Of a DNA stretch of 64,000 nucleotides, positions 50,360 to 58,268 are shown one piece after another. Source of the DNA: Eubacterium xylanophilum ATCC 35991 (GTDB taxonomy: Bacteria > Bacillota > Clostridia > Lachnospirales > Lachnospiraceae); assembly GCF_000518685.1 (NCBI RefSeq), contig NZ_JAEB01000001.1:274320-338319 (forward strand), written 5' to 3'. A program made the translations under genes and the position numbers. A model generated the notes under the pieces. That model was given only the letters and a program-made list of their open reading frames with translations, did not search any database and was not told the DNA's origin. Within the stretch, counting starts at the first letter, position 1. Each line of letters opens with the position of its first letter.

Positions 50360-53212
50360 ATGGATTTTAGATTAGTAAAGGACAAGGTGGCAAGCCTTGT
50401 AATAGATAAAAATTCAGAGGATTATGCAGGACTTTTGCACTCTTCAAAGTTTTTGGTAGAGGATGTCAAGCTCATTACAGATCAGGATATGGAGGTTAAG
50501 AACTCTATCGAGAATGAGCATCAGATTATCATGGGAACAATGGGCAAGAGTCCGATTGTAGATAAGTTTATTGAAGATGGCATTGTGGATGTCAAAGCGA
50601 TAGAGAACAAGAGAGAGTGTTTTGTTGTTTCTCTTGTTGAAGTAGAGGGCATGCCTAAAATCGTAATCGTGGGAACTCAGACTATTTCTACGCTTTATGG
50701 AATGTATTATATTTCCAAAAAAATCGGTATTTCACCATGGGTTTACTGGGGTGATGTTAAGCCGCAGAAGAAGACAGAAATTCTAATTGATGACAGAATC
50801 AATCATGTTTCAAAGGAGCCATCTGTAAAATATCGTGGATTCTTTATGAATGATGAGTGGCCATCTCTTGGTAACTTTGTCATGAATACATTTGGCGATT
50901 TCAACGAGTTTTTCTACGAGAAAGTGTTTGATTTGCTTCTCAGATTAAAAGGAAATTATTTTTGGCCGGCTATGTGGTCAGCATCGCTTCCACTAGATGG
51001 ATCTGAGGATCCACTTGCGATTCTGAAGCTAGCTACGAGTCTTGGAATTACAATAGGACAGTCTCATCATGAGCCATTGACAAGAGCAAGTGAGGAATGG
51101 GATAAGGTCAAATCCGATACTAACAACGAGGGTTATGGTAAGGACTGGAATTATTATACCAACAAGGAAGGCCTTTATAGATATTGGAAAGACGGCATGG
51201 AGCGTGACAAGGACTTTAGCCATATGATTACCATCGGAATGCGCGGTGAACGCGATTCTATGATGCTCGGAGAGGACTCAACTGTTCAGGAAAATGTTGA
51301 GCTTCTCAGAGAGATAATCACTGATCAGAACAAGATTATCAAAGAGACCGGCTGTGAGAATATGCCTAAGATGCTTGCTCTGTACAAGGAGGTTGAGCGT
51401 TTCTACTACGGTGGAGATGGTGTAAAGGGACTTCAAGGTTGGGATGCGTTGGATGATACAATTCTTTTGTTGTCAGATGACAACTTTGCCAACGTGAGAA
51501 CACTTCCTACTGAGGAACTCAAAAATCGTCCGGCCGGATGGGGACTTTACTATCACTTTGATTATCACGGAGGCCCTATCTCATATGAGTGGATCAACTC
51601 CACACCGTTGGCTAAGGTTTGGGAGCAGGTAACCATGGCATATGAGTATGGCATCAGAGATTTATGGATCGTAAATGTGGGAGATATTCGTCCAAACGAG
51701 CTTCCGCTCTCATACTTCATGGAGTTAGCTTATGATTATGAGGGAATGGGCGCAACTCATCCTAATGAAACTCATATCTTTATTATCAATTGGGTTGAGC
51801 AACAGTTTGGCGCACATATTAAGGATGAAGCAGTTAAGAGGGGAATCGTGGAGGTTCTCAAGGAGTACGTGAGGATAAATGGTCTGAGACGTCCGGAAGC
51901 TATGAATCCAGGCGTTTACAGCGTCACTAACTTCAATGAGACCCAGAAGATGATTGCACGCTGTGAGGCTTTGTTTAACAAGGTCGAACTGCTTAAGAAA
52001 AAGATTCCGGAGGAGTCAAGAGATGCCTTCTTTGGATTGGTATATTATCCTGCGGCAGCAGGTATGAATCTGCAGCTCATGAGTCTATACTCTGCTATGA
52101 ATGCATGGTATGCAGATGAAAGTGTGGCTGCGGCCAATATCTATGCAAGCAAGGTTGAGGATGCAATTGCTCTCGACAAGGAGCTTGAGAGAGAGTATAA
52201 CGAGGATATGGCCGGTGGCAAGTGGAAGGGCATGATGCTTTCAAAACATGCATGCTTTGAAAATTGGAACGACGAGGGATGGCATTATCCTGAGTTCAAG
52301 AGAGTTGAAAATGTATTCAAGTCCAAGATGCTCGTGCGAGTTGAGGGGGCGGAACATTTTATCGATGCGGGAGAAGTTGTACTGCCGGAGTTTACAGAGG
52401 CAGGCAAGGAAGTTCGCACGATTGAAATCGCCAATGCAGGACATATGGCATTTGACTATGTCATTAATGCGGACGAAGGAATAAAGCTCTCATCCACAAG
52501 TGGCAAGGTTCAGACGGATGTTGTATATGTGAAAGTTTCCATTGACAAGAATAAGATTAAGTCGGATTCAATCAATGAGGTTGTTGTTAAGACAGCAGGT
52601 GCGGAGGATATCAAGGTTATTGTCAAGTACTCGGCGACACCTGAGAACATCCCTGAGGGAACCCATATCGAGAGAGATGGAATTGTATCTATCGAGATGG
52701 AGCACTATGTGAAGAATAAGAGTTTTGATGGACATAGATATGAAAAACTTCAGGAGTATGGCAAGACTTTATCAACTATGAAAGTTTATCCTGTAGTTGG
52801 AAATTATGATACTCCGGGTGAGGGGCCTAGTCTTCAGTATTCTATTTACGTGAGGGAAGCCGGAGAGTATGATATCAAGATGATTACCACACCGGCTAAC
52901 AACTTGGAAGACGGTCGCAATATGAGATATGCTATTAGCGTAAATGACGGCGATATTCAGGTTGCCAAGACATTGCCGGATTCTGAAGAGGATTATGGAA
53001 TTGGTGGCGGCGTCAATTCATGTGAAAAGTGTTGGGGCGCGGGAGTGCTCAACAATGCTCACTTTGCTGTGACAAAGCACAAGTTAGAAGCTGGAGTTAA
53101 CAAAGTGACAGTTTACGGAATGGAGGCCGGACTTGGTCTTCAGAAGATGATTATATACAAAGATAATTTGCCAGAGTCATATCTAGGACCAGATGAAAGC
53201 CCTATGGCATAA
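50360..53212 (+). CDS. GH115 alpha-glucuronidase
   Basis: A 950-residue enzyme of glycoside hydrolase family 115, which removes (4-O-methyl-)glucuronic acid from internal or terminal xylose units of glucuronoxylan. The N-terminal domain (~1-160) ends at ISPWVYWGDV. The catalytic region (~165-520) has KYRGFFMNDEWPSLGNFV, LKGNYFWPAMWSASLPLDGS, TIGMRGERDSMM, WGLYYHFDYHGGPISYEWIN and LWIVNVGDIRPNELPLSYFM. Beta-rich C-terminal domains (~660-940) complete the chain. There is no signal peptide, so it should act on imported oligosaccharides in the cytoplasm. GGGGGAATT precedes ATG 50360, and uxaC lies directly upstream. Confidence 0.94.
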   Translation: MDFRLVKDKVASLVIDKNSEDYAGLLHSSKFLVEDVKLITDQDMEVKNSIENEHQIIMGTMGKSPIVDKFIEDGIVDVKAIENKRECFVVSLVEVEGMPKIVIVGTQTISTLYGMYYISKKIGISPWVYWGDVKPQKKTEILIDDRINHVSKEPSVKYRGFFMNDEWPSLGNFVMNTFGDFNEFFYEKVFDLLLRLKGNYFWPAMWSASLPLDGSEDPLAILKLATSLGITIGQSHHEPLTRASEEWDKVKSDTNNEGYGKDWNYYTNKEGLYRYWKDGMERDKDFSHMITIGMRGERDSMMLGEDSTVQENVELLREIITDQNKIIKETGCENMPKMLALYKEVERFYYGGDGVKGLQGWDALDDTILLLSDDNFANVRTLPTEELKNRPAGWGLYYHFDYHGGPISYEWINSTPLAKVWEQVTMAYEYGIRDLWIVNVGDIRPNELPLSYFMELAYDYEGMGATHPNETHIFIINWVEQQFGAHIKDEAVKRGIVEVLKEYVRINGLRRPEAMNPGVYSVTNFNETQKMIARCEALFNKVELLKKKIPEESRDAFFGLVYYPAAAGMNLQLMSLYSAMNAWYADESVAAANIYASKVEDAIALDKELEREYNEDMAGGKWKGMMLSKHACFENWNDEGWHYPEFKRVENVFKSKMLVRVEGAEHFIDAGEVVLPEFTEAGKEVRTIEIANAGHMAFDYVINADEGIKLSSTSGKVQTDVVYVKVSIDKNKIKSDSINEVVVKTAGAEDIKVIVKYSATPENIPEGTHIERDGIVSIEMEHYVKNKSFDGHRYEKLQEYGKTLSTMKVYPVVGNYDTPGEGPSLQYSIYVREAGEYDIKMITTPANNLEDGRNMRYAISVNDGDIQVAKTLPDSEEDYGIGGGVNSCEKCWGAGVLNNAHFAVTKHKLEAGVNKVTVYGMEAGLGLQKMIIYKDNLPESYLGPDESPMA

Positions 53213-53248
53213 TTGGCTGGGATAGATTAACTTAGAGAGGACGATGTG

Positions 53249-54175
53249 ATGTATTCAGTAAGTTTGCAAGAATGTATTGAGAAGATGAATTTGGAGGTTC
53301 TCACTCCGGAAGTGGATATTTCTGAGATTAAGGTGACTCAGTCTGATATTAACAGACCAGCTCTACAGTTGGCGGGATTTTTTGATTACTTTGATCATCA
53401 TAGAATCCAGATTATAGGCTATGTGGAGCACACATATATGGAGAATCAAGGCATGAAAACCAGCATGGAGATGATGGGAAGAATCATGGCATATCAGGTG
53501 CCATGCGTGATTATCAGCCGTAATCTCCCTGTTCCCGGAGAATTCTTGGAACTTGCCAAGGAATTCAAGGTTCCGATTCTTAGAACCAAGAAGACTACAT
53601 CATCCTTTTCATCGGAGCTGAACAGATGGCTCAAGGTACAGTTGGCTCCAAGAATCAGCATTCACGGCGTATTAGTTGATATATATGGTGAGGGAGTGCT
53701 GATAACCGGAGAGAGCGGAATTGGTAAGAGTGAGGTGGCATTGGAGCTTATTCACAGAGGACATCGTTTGGTATCTGATGATGTCGTGGAGATTAAGAAG
53801 GTCAGTGACGAGACTCTTATCGGTACGGCACCCGATATTACAAGGCATTTTATCGAGCTAAGAGGAATAGGTATTATAGACGCCAAGACACTTTTCGGTG
53901 TCCAGAGCGTAAAGGATACACAGGCAATAGACTTGGTTATAAATCTACAGGAATGGGATAAAAACCAGGAGTTTGACAGAATGGGACTCGAGGAATCATA
54001 TGTAGAATACCTCGGCAACAAGGTGGTAAGTCACTCAATTCCTATTAGACCGGGAAGAAATGTTGCCATAATATGTGAGTCGGCGGCAATTAATTTCCGC
54101 CAGAAAAAGATGGGTTACAATGCGGCTGTTGAGCTTTACAATAGGGTTACAAACAATATTGAAAAGAAAAAATAG
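53249..54175 (+). CDS. hprK: HPr kinase/phosphorylase
   Basis: A 308-residue bifunctional enzyme that phosphorylates and dephosphorylates the regulatory serine of HPr, the switch for carbon catabolite repression. The N-terminal domain (~1-130) is typical, and Walker A is GESGIGKSE at ~153-161. The region VSDDVVEI and the HprK signature LRGIGIIDAKTLFG (~204-217) with VINLQEWDKNQEFDRMG are intact. ATG 53249 is used because GAGAGG lies eight bases upstream; GTG 53246 precedes it directly. The gene begins the conserved run glcK-murB-rapZ-whiA-HPr. Its likely substrate here is the HPr-like protein at 57874, which keeps the serine but not the histidine. Confidence 0.97.
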   Translation: MYSVSLQECIEKMNLEVLTPEVDISEIKVTQSDINRPALQLAGFFDYFDHHRIQIIGYVEHTYMENQGMKTSMEMMGRIMAYQVPCVIISRNLPVPGEFLELAKEFKVPILRTKKTTSSFSSELNRWLKVQLAPRISIHGVLVDIYGEGVLITGESGIGKSEVALELIHRGHRLVSDDVVEIKKVSDETLIGTAPDITRHFIELRGIGIIDAKTLFGVQSVKDTQAIDLVINLQEWDKNQEFDRMGLEESYVEYLGNKVVSHSIPIRPGRNVAIICESAAINFRQKKMGYNAAVELYNRVTNNIEKKK

Positions 54176-54217
54176 TCCGCTGGGTTAGTTGCAATTAGGT
54201 ATAAAGGAGTTTACAAA

Positions 54218-55138
54218 ATGGATAAGTATTATATAGGTGTAGATATCGGCGGTACATCAATTAAGATGGGACTATTTTCACACATTGGAGAATTACTGGA
54301 AAAATGGGAAATACCCACCAATAAAGAGGACGAAGGTTCTCATATACTAACAGATATCGCTGCGAGCATAGAGGACAAGAGAGTCGAGAAGGACGGCAAT
54401 ATTATCGGTATTGGAATTGGTGTTCCGGGGCCTGTGACAGACGATGGAACAGTATTAAAGTGTGTTAATATCAATTGGCCTGTTTTCAATGTTAAGAAAA
54501 AACTCAGCGATATCACAGGAATTGGAAATATAGGTGTTGGAAATGATGCGAGTATTGCTGCGCTTGGAGAAGTTTGGAAAGGTGGCGGTCGCGGATTTGA
54601 CAGCATTGTACTGGTTACACTTGGAACAGGTGTAGGCGGTGGAATTATCATAGGCGGTAAGATGCTTACAGGTGTCAGGGGAGGCGCCGGTGAGATTGGT
54701 CATATAACTGTAAATCCTCATGAAACAGCAACCTGTGGATGCGGAAGAAAGGGATGTTTGGAACAATATTCTTCAGCAACGGGAATCGTCAGAATGGCGA
54801 AAGAAGGTATGCGCGAGGATTCTTGTCTTTCAAAGTTAGATGAGATAACTGCCAAGGATGTTCTCGACGGAGTCAAGGCTGGCGACCGGTACTGTGATGA
54901 AGTATTTGATAAGTTTGCCAGTTACTTGGGTGGAGCACTTGCGACTATAGCTCAGGTAGTGGATCCGGAAGCATTTGTTATCGGAGGCGGTGTGTCAAAG
55001 GCCGGAGATATGCTTCTCGAGAGAATAGAGAAGTACTACAGAGAGTCTGTTATGCCTGCACTCAGTGACAAGGAGTTTGCGTTGGCGCAGCTTGGAAATG
55101 ATGCGGGAATATATGGTGCTGTTCGCATGGTGCTATAA
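54218..55138 (+). CDS. glcK: ROK-family glucokinase
   Basis: A 306-residue ROK sugar kinase that probably phosphorylates glucose with ATP. The phosphate-binding GVDIGGTSIKMGLF is at the N-terminus, NVGNDASIAALGEVWKGGG and TLGTGVGGGIIIGGK lie in the middle, and the zinc site CGCGRKGCLE is at ~172-181, following GEIGHITVN. There is no helix-turn-helix, so it is an enzyme rather than a ROK repressor. ATAAAGGAG precedes ATG 54218. It lies between hprK and murB, a placement common in Lachnospiraceae and consistent with a role in carbon sensing as well as glycolysis. Confidence 0.95.
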   Translation: MDKYYIGVDIGGTSIKMGLFSHIGELLEKWEIPTNKEDEGSHILTDIAASIEDKRVEKDGNIIGIGIGVPGPVTDDGTVLKCVNINWPVFNVKKKLSDITGIGNIGVGNDASIAALGEVWKGGGRGFDSIVLVTLGTGVGGGIIIGGKMLTGVRGGAGEIGHITVNPHETATCGCGRKGCLEQYSSATGIVRMAKEGMREDSCLSKLDEITAKDVLDGVKAGDRYCDEVFDKFASYLGGALATIAQVVDPEAFVIGGGVSKAGDMLLERIEKYYRESVMPALSDKEFALAQLGNDAGIYGAVRMVL

Positions 55139-55165
55139 TCGAAGATGAGAAACGGAGATTCATAT

Positions 55166-56026
55166 ATGGAGATACTAGAAAATGAAGAACTTGGGAAACA
55201 CTCGACATTTAAGATAGGTGGTCCTGCGAAGTACTATGCTATTCCGTCCAGTGTTGATGAAGTTAAAGAGGCTATAGAATATGCCAAGGATAAAAATCTG
55301 CCCTATTTAATAATAGGCAAAGGAAGCAATATTCTCTTTCATGACCGAGGATATGATGGGGTCGTAATAGAGATTGGTTCTAAAATGCAGATTATCGAGA
55401 GAATAGATGATTTAAATATAAGAGCAGAGGCCGGTACATCGTTGTCTGCACTTTCCAATTATGCGGCAAATGCCTCTCTTGCTGGACTGGAGTTTGCTGC
55501 TGGGATACCGGGAACAGTCGGTGGCGGCGTTACTATGAACGCAGGTGCATATGGCGGTGAGATTGTAGATTGTATACAGTCGGCGACCGTGCTTGACAAG
55601 GATGGCAATGTAAGAGTGCTACAGGTCAATGAGTTGGATCTGTCCTACAGGAGTAGTATAATACAAAAGGAAGACTATATCGTCTTGGATGCAACATTTC
55701 AGTTGATTCCCGGCGATGAAAATGATATAAGGGCCACAATGAGAGATTACAACGGCAGAAGGCGAGATAAGCAGCCTTTGGAGTATGCCAGCGCGGGAAG
55801 CACATTTAAGAGACCAAAGGATAACTTTGCCGGCAAGCTGATAGAAGATGCAGGGCTTAAGGGCTATTCTGTGGGTGATGCACAGGTATCGGAAAAACAT
55901 TGTGGTTTTGTGGTGAATAAGGGAAATGCAACTTACTCAGATGTCAAAGCTGTGATTGAACATGTGCAAAAAGTGGTCAAGGAACAGTTTGACGTGGAAT
56001 TGGAAACTGAAGTAAAGATTGTTTAG
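55166..56026 (+). CDS. murB: UDP-N-acetylenolpyruvoylglucosamine reductase
   Basis: A 286-residue FAD enzyme that reduces UDP-GlcNAc-enolpyruvate to UDP-MurNAc in peptidoglycan synthesis. The FAD domain shows NEELGKHSTFKIGGPAKYY, LIIGKGSNILFHDRGYDGVV and GIPGTVGGGVTMNAGAYGGE. The substrate domain has YRSSIIQKEDYIVLDATFQL, SAGSTFKRP (catalytic serine) and AGLKGYSVGDAQVSEKHCGF. The sequence fits type II MurB. ATG 55166 has GGAG eight bases upstream; ATG 55145 would add seven residues unlike the family and lacks a good site. It begins 27 bases after glcK and is followed by rapZ. Confidence 0.96.
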   Translation: MEILENEELGKHSTFKIGGPAKYYAIPSSVDEVKEAIEYAKDKNLPYLIIGKGSNILFHDRGYDGVVIEIGSKMQIIERIDDLNIRAEAGTSLSALSNYAANASLAGLEFAAGIPGTVGGGVTMNAGAYGGEIVDCIQSATVLDKDGNVRVLQVNELDLSYRSSIIQKEDYIVLDATFQLIPGDENDIRATMRDYNGRRRDKQPLEYASAGSTFKRPKDNFAGKLIEDAGLKGYSVGDAQVSEKHCGFVVNKGNATYSDVKAVIEHVQKVVKEQFDVELETEVKIV

Positions 56027-56044
56027 TATAAAGGCGGTTTAACT

Positions 56045-56938
56045 ATGAGATTTGTAATTGTGACAGGAATGAGCGGAGCAGGGCACTCATCTGCTATGAG
56101 AATATTAGAAGACGCGGGGTACTTTTGCGTAGATAATCTCCCTGTGAACCTTCTGTCTACATTTATGCAGTTAACCGTCGACTCAAGTGAGGAAATCGAG
56201 AGAGTAGCTCTGGGAATAGACGTGAGAGTCGGACAGGAGGCTTTCAAAAATATAGATGAAAAACTCGCTGAATTAAAGAAGTCTGGCTTTCAATTTGAGA
56301 TCCTATTTCTTGAGGCTTCAACCTCAGTATTAATTAAGAGATACAAAGAGACCAGAAGACTTCATCCTCTTGCAAAGGGCGGAAGAATCGACTCTGGAGT
56401 GGCAGAGGAACGTGAACTGCTCGGCCCAATTAAGAAGAGTGCGGATACGATAATAGACACTAGTACATTGCTTATTAGAGACTTAAAAAGAGAATTAGAC
56501 AGAATATATGTTGATAATGAAAAGTCAGTTAATTTGTATTTGACATTCATATCCTTTGGTTATAAATACGGAATCCCATCAGATGCGGACTTGGTTTTTG
56601 ATGTGAGGTTTTTACCCAATCCATTTTATATTGATGAGTTAAAATCTCTCACGGGTAATGACAAGCCGGTTTCTGATTATGTTATGCAATATGAAAATGC
56701 TCAGCTCTTTTTGGAAAAACTCAAAGATATGCTGGATTTTCTGGTTCCAAATTATATTACTGAGGGTAAAACCCAGTTGGTTGTGGCAATTGGTTGTACA
56801 GGAGGAAAACATCGATCGGTGACATTGGTCAATGAGATTTTCAAAAAATATGAAAATGGAGCATATGGATCCAAGAAAGAACACCGTGATATAGAGAAAG
56901 ATAGGTTGAGAAAAAATGTCATTTTCCAAGAGAGTTAA
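56045..56938 (+). CDS. rapZ: RapZ/YvcJ-family protein with altered Walker A
   Basis: A 297-residue protein of the RapZ/YvcJ family. The N-terminal nucleotide-binding domain has VIVTGMSGAGHSSAM at 4-18, where the expected Walker A lysine (GxxGxGKS/T) is histidine 14. Walker B-like LGIDVR is present. The C-terminal domain keeps the conserved DVRFLPNPFYI and GCTGGKHRSV motifs, which in RapZ bind small RNA or UDP-GlcNAc-type ligands. In Firmicutes YvcJ is a GTP/ATP-binding protein; the K-to-H change predicts weak or absent hydrolysis. It overlaps whiA by 23 bases. GGCGG before ATG 56045 is a modest ribosome site. Confidence 0.94.
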   Translation: MRFVIVTGMSGAGHSSAMRILEDAGYFCVDNLPVNLLSTFMQLTVDSSEEIERVALGIDVRVGQEAFKNIDEKLAELKKSGFQFEILFLEASTSVLIKRYKETRRLHPLAKGGRIDSGVAEERELLGPIKKSADTIIDTSTLLIRDLKRELDRIYVDNEKSVNLYLTFISFGYKYGIPSDADLVFDVRFLPNPFYIDELKSLTGNDKPVSDYVMQYENAQLFLEKLKDMLDFLVPNYITEGKTQLVVAIGCTGGKHRSVTLVNEIFKKYENGAYGSKKEHRDIEKDRLRKNVIFQES

Positions 56939-57857
56939 AAAGGAGTTAGGGCAGCAAATTAGCAAGGCTAGACACTGCCAAATTGCCGAACTTTCTGCGC
57001 TTTTTGAGATGTGTGGCAAGGTGGATGTTGCTGCTATTTCATCTGGAGATGGAGATGGCTCGAAAAAAAAATATATAAATTTTCGTACAGAAAACTTGAC
57101 AGTTGGAGAAAAATATTCTATCTTATTTAGTAAGGCGTTTCATTGTGACATACCTGTCAGTCAGTCGGAAAACTTATACGAGGTTTCCATTGATGACATG
57201 GAGCTCGCTGAGAGTTTTGTTGCCGCATTGAAACTGAAAGAGGCAAGAGTTATGGCGCATGAGCTTATCGTGCAGCGGGAGTGTTGTAAGAAAGCTTATG
57301 TGAGAGGACTATTTTTGTCATGCGGATCTGTTACGGATCCGGATAAGGGGTATCATCTTGAGTTTTCCTTGCCCAGTCGGGAGAAGGCTGAGAGTTTGAT
57401 TCAGTTGATTGGATTTTGGGGAATCAGATTTAAGATGATAGAACGCAAAAAAAACTATATTGTGTATTTGAAAGACGGGGAATGTATTGTTAATATCCTA
57501 GGGATCATGGGTGCGCATGTTGCTCTAATGGAGTATGAAAATGTGAGGATTCTAAAAGATGTCAGAAACTCAGTTAATCGCAAGGTTAACTGCGAGACTG
57601 CCAATATAAAAAAGACTGTTTCGGCGGCTACGAGACAGATAGAGGATATTCAATACATACGTGATACGACCGGTTTTGGACATCTCACCGATAGCCTGAG
57701 AGATATGGCTATGCTTAGACTTGAGTATCCGGACCTGCCGTTGAAGGAACTCGGAGATATGCTCAGTCCACCTATTGGCAAATCAGGAGTTAATCACAGG
57801 CTCAGAAAACTGAGTGAGATTGCTGAGGGGATTAGAGCAAAAGAACGCACACAATGA
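56916..57857 (+). CDS. whiA: WhiA sporulation/cell-division regulator
   Basis: A 313-residue DNA-binding protein of the WhiA family. Residues ~1-210 resemble a degenerate LAGLIDADG homing-endonuclease fold (SFSKRVKKELGQQISKARHC; AYVRGLFLSCGSVTDPDKGY for the domain's hallmark). The C-terminal ~80 residues are a sigma-region-4-like helix-turn-helix: YPDLPLKELGDMLSPPIGKS, then GVNHRLRKLSEIAEG. WhiA affects cell division and chromosome segregation in Bacillus. The start ATG 56916 lies within the end of rapZ. The yvcK gene that usually sits between rapZ and whiA is absent here. The HPr-like gene follows after 16 bases. Confidence 0.95.
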   Translation: MSFSKRVKKELGQQISKARHCQIAELSALFEMCGKVDVAAISSGDGDGSKKKYINFRTENLTVGEKYSILFSKAFHCDIPVSQSENLYEVSIDDMELAESFVAALKLKEARVMAHELIVQRECCKKAYVRGLFLSCGSVTDPDKGYHLEFSLPSREKAESLIQLIGFWGIRFKMIERKKNYIVYLKDGECIVNILGIMGAHVALMEYENVRILKDVRNSVNRKVNCETANIKKTVSAATRQIEDIQYIRDTTGFGHLTDSLRDMAMLRLEYPDLPLKELGDMLSPPIGKSGVNHRLRKLSEIAEGIRAKERTQ

Positions 57858-57873
57858 ATTTCGGAGGAAAAAT

Positions 57874-58125
57874 ATGATTACTAAAAACGTAGATGTGAAG
57901 ATTAATGAAGAGGGAACCAGACCAATCGCAAAGCTTGTACAGATAGCTAGCCAGTATCAGAGCAAGGTTTGCATCAAGCAGGAGAATAAGACTGTCAATG
58001 CCAAGAGTATCATGGGAATGATGACTTTAGGCTTGGTATACGGACAGACAATCGATATCGAAGTAGATGGCGAAGACGAGTCAGATGCTATGCAAGGTAT
58101 AGAGACATTCTTGAATGGTGATTGA
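57874..58125 (+). CDS. Crh-like HPr-family protein lacking the PTS histidine
   Basis: An 83-residue HPr-fold protein. The usual active-site motif GLHARPA is replaced by EEGTRPIAK: Arg-Pro is kept but the phospho-accepting histidine position (equivalent of His15) is Gly14, so it cannot carry PTS phosphate. The regulatory serine is kept at residue 45 in AKSIMGMMTLGL (Ser46 of HPr). This is the pattern of Crh, a dedicated partner of HprK and CcpA in catabolite repression. hprK lies 4.6 kb upstream in the same gene run. ATG 57874 follows CGGAGGA. A terminator at 58165-58204 ends the transcript. Confidence 0.92.
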   Translation: MITKNVDVKINEEGTRPIAKLVQIASQYQSKVCIKQENKTVNAKSIMGMMTLGLVYGQTIDIEVDGEDESDAMQGIETFLNGD

Positions 58126-58164
58126 TAGGTTTTCATTTGTTTTGTATAGTTAATATGAACTCAG

Positions 58165-58204
58165 GAGATTGTCTTAGTCAATGATTGGGACAGTCTCTTT
58201 TTTT
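58165..58204 (+). terminator. Rho-independent terminator after the HPr-like gene
   Basis: GAGATTGTC (58165-58173) pairs with GACAGTCTC (58189-58197), with one G-T pair and a 15-base loop, followed by seven to eight T. It separates the hprK-whiA-HPr run from dnaE. Confidence 0.85.
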
Positions 58205-58268
58205 GAAATATATACTGCTTTTCTCACCCACAGGGCATGAGACAATCCAGAGAATAGGAGGAATACTC

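Noticed and set aside
58185..58268. N-terminal extension of DnaE from ATG 58185
   Set aside because: The extra residues are encoded by the T-run and terminator region and do not resemble DnaE; TTG 58269 has an ideal AGGAGG.
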